Assembly: GCA_019802505.1 (NCBI GenBank)
Contig: JAFMOC010000435.1
Location: 102,501 to 166,500, forward strand
Source: Corydoras sp. C115
Lineage: Eukaryota; Chordata; Actinopteri; Siluriformes; Callichthyidae
Direction: 5' to 3'
Length of the DNA stretch: 64,000 bases
Shown: in pieces, positions 59,601 through 64,000 of the stretch
Layout: each line of letters opens with the position of its first letter
How positions within the stretch are numbered: position 1 is the first letter of the stretch
The notes under the pieces: generated by a model
Database searches by the model: none
What the model saw: the letters and a program-made list of their open reading frames with translations, nothing else
What the model was told of the DNA's origin: nothing
Position numbers and translations under genes: made by a program

Positions 59601-61237
59601 ACCGAGGAGGTGCTGGACGACACCGTGGTATCTACACTGCAAGCCCTAGAAGCTTTGGCGGCCTCTGAAGACCAGACCCACTTACAATCAGACAATAGTT
59701 CAGGTTCTTACTCTATCGTAACCTTCATCCACTGATGGCGCGCCATCGTCCAACCGTTGACTTTTGGTTTTCCATACCGTGTGACCACATTCCGTTTAAA
59801 TGTGTCGCTGTTTCTGTGAATCACGTTCCTTCTTTTTCATTCTTCCATCCATTTGTTGGTGTCAACTTCATTTTTTGTACAAATAAACAGCCTTTACATG
59901 ATTGGCATGGTGTCCAATTGGCTAAACTGTTTCTCTTTCTGGCAAACAGGTGTCCCAATTTCTCGATCCTATAGTCCTGAATCGGATTCTGGGAACGAGA
60001 CTAATTCCTCTGAAATGACCGAGAGCTCAGAGCTAACAGCGGCCCAGAAATTTTCAGACAACCCCCTGAAAATGTTCGTAGCCACTGCCGAAGGCTATCA
60101 GACACTGGATGCCGAGAAAACAGAGTTTCGGTTGAGGCGTGACGGCACCCCCGAGCCAAGACATATGGAGGGTGACCTCAAGACGTCTCTAGAGATGGAA
60201 CCTGAAGCGATGGAAACCAAATTGCTGTCCGAGTACTTTAAGAGAGACCGACATGTGCTTGGTGGCCAGGACTCCAGTCAAATGACGACTGGGTGTCACT
60301 TAGAGGAAGTTGTTGGGCGATACAATGTAGGTCCCTTTGGCCTTCCAATGGCTTTTCCATGTCAAGGCCACTCCCAGACTCAGGAAGAAAATCGTGTTTA
60401 CTTTGAGCCTCACAAGGACAACTCTGGCAGCTTAACCCACCCTAGAGGTCCTACCAAGGACTTTACCACTTACCCCATAGCCGAAGAAACTTACTCAGCC
60501 CAGGAAGCCGCAGGTAAACTGCCAGTTAGGTTGCCTGCTGCAGAGAAGGACAGTGGGTGTTTGTATGATTACCGTTTGCCTAAGAGGATGTCCTCGCTCC
60601 AGAGTGAGGGTGTATATTCCCTTCAGAGCTCTCAGTGCTCGTCTATTGATGCAGGGTGCAGCACCGGAAGCAGCAGTTGTGTGACACCCATGGATTCGCC
60701 ACTTTGCATATCTGATGATATCCACTTGATAGCCGCATCTCCTCTGAGAGGCCAAGGATATGCAAATGCAGAAGAAAAGGGCTTTGGTCACGGTCCACAT
60801 GGTAAAGTCGTCCCCCAGATGGCCGATCCCACAGCCACCCTGAAGCCCCACGGGAAAACCGGGTCCGAGCCCGGGGCAGGACGAGAAGGATGCCAAAGGA
60901 TGCCCAAGATGAGAGAAACAACAGGTACTGTCTCCACTATTATTTATTTTATCCCACTATGTACAGACCTCACTATTTGGGTGCAGCACCGGAAGCAGCA
61001 GTTGTGTGACGCCCATGGATTCGCCACTTTGCATATCTGATGATATCCACTTGATTGCCACTTGGGTGGTTATGTGACCCCTATTTCTTAAGGCAGCATG
61101 AATAACCCTTGTCCTTCATGCATTGTATTGGCATGTTCTTCCTTTGTGGGATTGGGTGCCAGTGTTCTATTTTATAGTGTAACATCAAATCAATTGTAAG
61201 CTCTAATTAACTCTTGGTCTTTTCCACCACAGTGTAG
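49637..61237 (+). CDS. frmpd4: FERM and PDZ domain-containing protein 4 (Preso)
   Basis: Postsynaptic scaffold binding PSD-95, Homer and mGluR5. Exons: 49637-49701, 52324-52425, 54863-55020, 55226-55328, 55816-55860, 56000-56104, 56278-56383, 56699-56830, 56973-57092, 57399-57535, 57651-57777, 57941-58030, 58135-58317, 58472-58586, 58774-59703, 59950-60924 and 61233-61237. Seen: GFVRMPRLPGHRIKSTGGW (N-terminus like human), a weak WW region, PDZ (RRDPVLGFGFVAGSEKPV to PRERVIDLVR), FERM (FMPNVLKVYLENGQ to SRRSIFNMAN), EEPLLHDICYAE, DIIDLTSLPPPP, a Homer-type PPPGF, SPESDSGNETNSSEMTESSE and a C-terminal ETTV PDZ ligand. Exon 5 is one base short and exon 7 two bases short of the frame needed, so as written the frame breaks three times. 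Intron 14 has a GC donor. About 1,166 codons if those bases are errors (human 1,322). Confidence 0.92.
49808..49882. repeat. (GT)n and G-runs in frmpd4 intron 1
   Basis: Two GTGTGT..GGGG modules in tandem, each a (GT)n followed by 8-10 G, separated by TATGGG. Confidence 0.9.
50352..50700 (+). mobile_element. SINE, full length, frmpd4 intron 1
   Basis: Head GAGCGCGGTGGCTTAGTG, B-box GTTTGAATCCCC, all body blocks, a long C-run and GGATGGATGG tail. Confidence 0.85.
50884..50936. repeat. (CA)n microsatellite
   Basis: About 26 uninterrupted CA dinucleotides in frmpd4 intron 1. Confidence 0.95.
51025..51415. repeat. CCATACCTCACCTTCAT minisatellite, frmpd4 intron 1
   Basis: Interleaved units CATACCTCACCTTCATC (17 bp) and CATACCTCACCTC (short form) in a CT/CA-rich array. 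The Ser/Pro/His-rich ORF across it is an artefact. Confidence 0.9.
52807..53204. other. decayed DNA-transposon-like sequence, frmpd4 intron 2
   Basis: Phrases such as 'gagcatgatgctaccaccaccaggtttc' (52886 on) are typical of degraded Tc1-like elements in fish. No intact ORF or TIR was found. Confidence 0.35.
53205..53503 (+). mobile_element. SINE lacking the start of its head, frmpd4 intron 2
   Basis: Begins inside the tRNA-like head ('aaggtttctctcagtactgg'), then complete body and GAGGATAAAGCGG near the end. The C-run is reduced. Confidence 0.8.
53568..53627. repeat. (TA)n microsatellite
   Basis: About 29 TA dinucleotides in frmpd4 intron 2. Confidence 0.95.
54532..54773 (-). mobile_element. 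SINE, head-truncated, frmpd4 intron 2
   Basis: Minus-strand copy from the CCATCCATCC tail to the AACATGCAAACTCCA block; the tRNA-like head is absent. It ends about 90 bp before exon 3. Confidence 0.8.
58361..58396. repeat. (GT)n plus G-run in frmpd4 intron 13
   Basis: GT dinucleotides followed by seven G, starting about 45 nt after the exon 13 donor. Confidence 0.9.
60979..61059 (+). repeat. partial copy of frmpd4 exon 16 inside the following intron
   Basis: About 81 bp with two mismatches to exon positions 60654-60734 (offset 325). The source encodes part of the Ser/Cys-rich CSTGSSSCVTP segment. Confidence 0.95.
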
Positions 61238-61772
61238 TCCAGAGGTCCTGAAGCGGAAACACAGGTCCGTGGTACGTCTGTACCCACCCCAACCTGCACC
61301 GACATCCAAATGCATGGTACACTTGCCAAAATTAGGGGTTTCTTCTCAAGATTTTCCCCCTGGGTGTCCAAGTGCCCAAGGAATCCCAGACCAAATCTGT
61401 GGACTCCAACCTCAACCTTGACCACCACTGGTTGGCAAACTTGGAAGTGGACACACGAAGGAGCCCTGATGTTCTGGATCAGTGTCCCCTGAAGGACGGG
61501 CGAGTTGTAGGCTACATCAGAAACCAAGAGCGTCGTCCGGGTTGTACAGAGATTCCCCCGAATCCTTGGACCTACCTGCTGTGACCTTCTGAGACAGAAG
61601 ACCAAAATGAGTTTTCAAACTGACTTAATTTAAAGCCATACGTGGAGTCATGTGATTATGGGATACTGTCTCCGTGGGATACTGCGTGCTGATTGGTGTA
61701 AATTGCTTTTATAATCCACGTCTGATGTATATTTTGGTTAATGTTTATGAAACGGATGAGTATATTGTACTG

Positions 61773-61778
61773 AATAAA
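61773..61778 (+). other. frmpd4 candidate poly(A) signal
   Basis: AATAAA about 535 nt after the stop, followed by a G/GT-rich stretch (CTGGGGGGAGGTGGGG). Further AATAAA hexamers occur at about 62620-62635. Confidence 0.6.
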
Positions 61779-61954
61779 CTGGGGGGAGGTGGGGGGATGC
61801 ATTGGGACTCACAAACAGACAAGTGGTGGACGAACGACTGAACCCCATGCAGTGAGGCACTGGGACCGCTGGCCCCCTTGTTTGGTCCGTCACCTCGTTT
61901 TTTTTAATGGTTTGGAAACGTTTACTCGGCTAAAGACGCTGTTTGTGACCATGA

Positions 61955-62365
61955 AGTTGGGAGGTCTACCTCAGAGAGGTTTACATTGGAAAGGTATACC
62001 TCTTAGACGTTTGTCTCTGAGACTTTTACCTTGGAGACATTCAACTTTGAGACGTTTAACACTTAGACGGTTACCTCAGAGACGTTTACGTCTGAGAGAT
62101 TTAACTTGGAGACATTTACCTCTAAGATGTTTACCTCGGAGAGGTTTACTTTTGAGACGTTTACCTCGGAGACATGTAACTCTTAGACGGTTACCTCTTG
62201 AGACGTTTACCTCGGAGGTGGTATAACTTGGAGGCATTAACGTCTTAGAGGTTTACCTTGGAGACATTTACCTCGGGGAGGTTTACTTTTGAGACGTTTA
62301 CCTCAGAGGGGACTCCTTCGGATATGTATAACTTGGAGACGTTTACTTCGGAGACGTTTAAGACA
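61955..62365. repeat. degenerate ~16-bp repeat GAGACGTTTACCTCGG
   Basis: About 25 imperfect units, with TTTACCT/TTTAACT/TTTACTT and GAGACG/GAGAGG/TAGACG variants, in the frmpd4 3' flank. Its + strand ORF is a repeat artefact. Confidence 0.85.
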
Positions 62366-63096
62366 TAACGACGTCGTTTTTCGGGATATTTGGAGCGTCA
62401 AACTGAATTATTTATTTAATTTATGTTCCTCGAATTTTTAAAGATCAAACATGAACGTGCTTCACTTTTAACACTTATTAACTTATTAAGCACATAGAAG
62501 TGTGGAGATTCGATTCGTCCACTTCCTGTTTGTCCTGCCTGTATAACTGCTTCAGCCATAAAAGGGGGCGTGGCTTTAGCTCTATCCATACAATGTGAAT
62601 GATTTACATTTATAAGCACAATAAATAATAAAGATCTCCAGTTTGTCCTAGATCCTAATGCCCGTTTTCATAATAGGTTCCTTCTCTCTTTCTTTCTCAC
62701 TCTCTCTCTCTTTCTATCCCTCTCCGACTCTCTCTCTTTCTCTCTCTTTCGTATCACTTCCTCTTTCATTGTGTCCTGCGTGCATTTATTTAAAAAAATT
62801 CGCTCTGATTTCAGACGAAACCCGACTTCTGTAAACTCCCTATACCACTACCATACACCTTCATCTTACACCACTTTATACCTCCACCTTAAAGCCTCGT
62901 CATTATGCCCCCACGTTTTACCACACCACCTCTCAAATTGACCCTAACTCTAACCCTTTCCTTATACCACCACCTTACAACAGTTTCTCATTACCCCAAA
63001 ACCCTAAACTACCACATTACACCTCCAGCCGACACCATTGTTTCACAAATCTACCTTACACCACTTCCTAACAACCTTAAATTACATCACCACCAC
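62366..63096. other. frmpd4 downstream flank
   Basis: AT-rich unique sequence with CT-rich (62680-62770) and CCACCTTACACC-type words (62830-63090). No gene or element ends recognised. Confidence 0.5.
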
Positions 63097-63134
63097 CAGG
63101 ACAGGACGCCAATCCATTGCTGGACACACACTCA

Positions 63135-63176
<42 letters not shown>

Positions 63177-63367
63177 ATATGGGGCAATTTGGAGAACTCA
63201 ATTGACCTTGATCCATGTTTTTGGACTGTGGGAGGAAAGCAGAGAACCCGGAGGAAACCCACGCGGACACGGGGAGAACATGGAAACTCCACCCAGATTG
63301 GGATTCGAACCGGGAATCCCCAGTACTGAGAGGAGAACATGCTATACCACTAAGCCACCGTGCAGCC
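63097..63367 (-). mobile_element. SINE, 3'-truncated, with expanded (CA)n
   Basis: Minus-strand copy with intact head (GCCACCGTGCAGCC) and B-box side ATTCGAACCGGGAATCCC. The internal CACAC stretch has grown to about 35 bp, and the tail side is lost at 63097. Confidence 0.85.
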
Positions 63368-63559
63368 CTTAGAACAAGAACAATGAATCTGAATTTGAAG
63401 ATGAAGAGCTGGAATGTTGGTCCATAAATATACACCATGTCCATTTTATGATTATAGAACTACAATGTCCATCTATATTCTGAGGTAACGGTGTAGAGTT
63501 CCTGTGCAGGTTCTTGTCCATGTCCCGTCGCCCGCGGTGACCACTCGTTTGTGTAATCT

Positions 63560-63763
63560 GTCAGAGCTGCTTCATGCATGAGCCTCTTTCACAGCTCGCG
63601 AACCTCTGGGTTTCGATTTTGAGGAACTCGGCGGAGTTAAATTTAGCCGCTCTCACCTGCGACTTCGCTTCGACGGGTTAAAAAAGACAGAAGAGGAAAG
63701 AGGACCACACTGAACCTCAGACGCCGTGCCGTCAGGACATGAACTAAAGCCTGCGACCAGAAG
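63560..63763 (+). other. possible untranslated first exon of a following gene
   Basis: Moderately GC/CpG-bearing unique sequence with GAAGAGGAAAGAGG, ending at a plausible donor CCAGAAG|GTAGGCG near 63763. No long ORF. Entirely tentative. Confidence 0.2.
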
Positions 63764-63916
63764 GTAGGCGTCTGCATTCATGTTATAATCTGAGATTATA
63801 TTCTGAGTAATGACAAAACAATCAGATTAATTACAGGAGTAATTACATCAAACGTTATTCATATTATTTACAAGATTCATTATAAACATCCAAAGTTCCA
63901 ATCTAGAATTACTTAT

Positions 63917-63952
63917 TGACTTGATCCATGTTTTTGGACTGTGGGAGGAAAC
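63917..63952 (-). mobile_element. SINE internal fragment
   Basis: 36 bp matching the 'ccatgtttttggactgtggg' body block only. Confidence 0.7.
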
Positions 63953-64000
63953 TGTTACCTCAGAATACAGATGGACATTGTAGTTCTATAATCATAAAAT

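Larger units (their letters stand above)
63443..64000. repeat. inverted repeat, 47-bp arms, right arm at the window edge
   Basis: 63443-63489 and 63954-64000 are reverse complements with one mismatch, 464 bp apart. A SINE fragment (63917-63952) abuts the right arm. The right arm may continue beyond the window. Confidence 0.9.

Noticed and set aside
58683..61040. Two separate genes encoded by the 350- and 395-residue plus-strand ORFs
   Set aside because: They are frmpd4 exons 15 and 16 with intron read-through at their ends; splice sites and phase join them.

Overview
The window is vertebrate, almost certainly teleost, genomic DNA. It holds five multi-exon, GT-AG-spliced protein-coding genes. 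Their introns and intergenic spaces are crowded with minisatellites, (CA)n tracts, about 19 copies or fragments of one tRNA-derived SINE, and remnants of Tc1-like DNA elements. No bacterial, CRISPR, rRNA or functional tRNA feature was seen. All exon models were built by eye from splice sites, reading phase and recalled vertebrate family sequences.

Layout, left to right. (1) 424-5366 (+): the last six coding exons of dct (dopachrome tautomerase); its 5' exons lie off the window. (2) 7523-19209 (-): a complete nine-exon glypican, best matched to gpc6, convergent with dct as in the human DCT/GPC6 arrangement. (3) 19.2-29.4 kb: no gene; it includes a 3.3 kb 24/22-bp minisatellite just upstream of the glypican. 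(4) 29400-31829 (-): a single-coding-exon SLITRK receptor, closest to SLITRK5. (5) 33.2-35.3 kb: two adjoining minisatellites. (6) 35945-44481 (-): complete 22-exon cog3. (7) 44.5-49.6 kb: cog3/frmpd4 head-to-head spacer, rich in SINEs. (8) 49637-61237 (+): frmpd4 (Preso), 17 coding exons, with three apparent one-base deletions in the PDZ/FERM part. (9) 61.2-64 kb: frmpd4 3' flank, a degenerate repeat, a SINE and an inverted repeat running into the window edge.

The genes do not form one pathway. They serve melanin synthesis (dct), heparan sulfate signalling (glypican), synapse organisation (slitrk5, frmpd4) and Golgi trafficking (cog3). The dct-glypican-slitrk-cog3 content recalls human chromosome 13q, whereas human FRMPD4 is on Xp22, so the cog3/frmpd4 spacer is a synteny junction relative to human.

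The most unusual signals are: a 1.29 kb foldback element in the last dct intron; a dct intron packed with GGATTA (OTX/CRX-type) words; a 26-bp minisatellite carrying an AP-1 word in nearly every unit; a 22-bp cog3 intronic minisatellite whose sense strand presents about 50 acceptor-like motifs; UG-repeat 3' splice sites in cog3; a cog3 poly(A) hexamer embedded in its last codons; and, in frmpd4, a cluster of frameshifts, a split PDZ ligand and an intronic copy of exon sequence.
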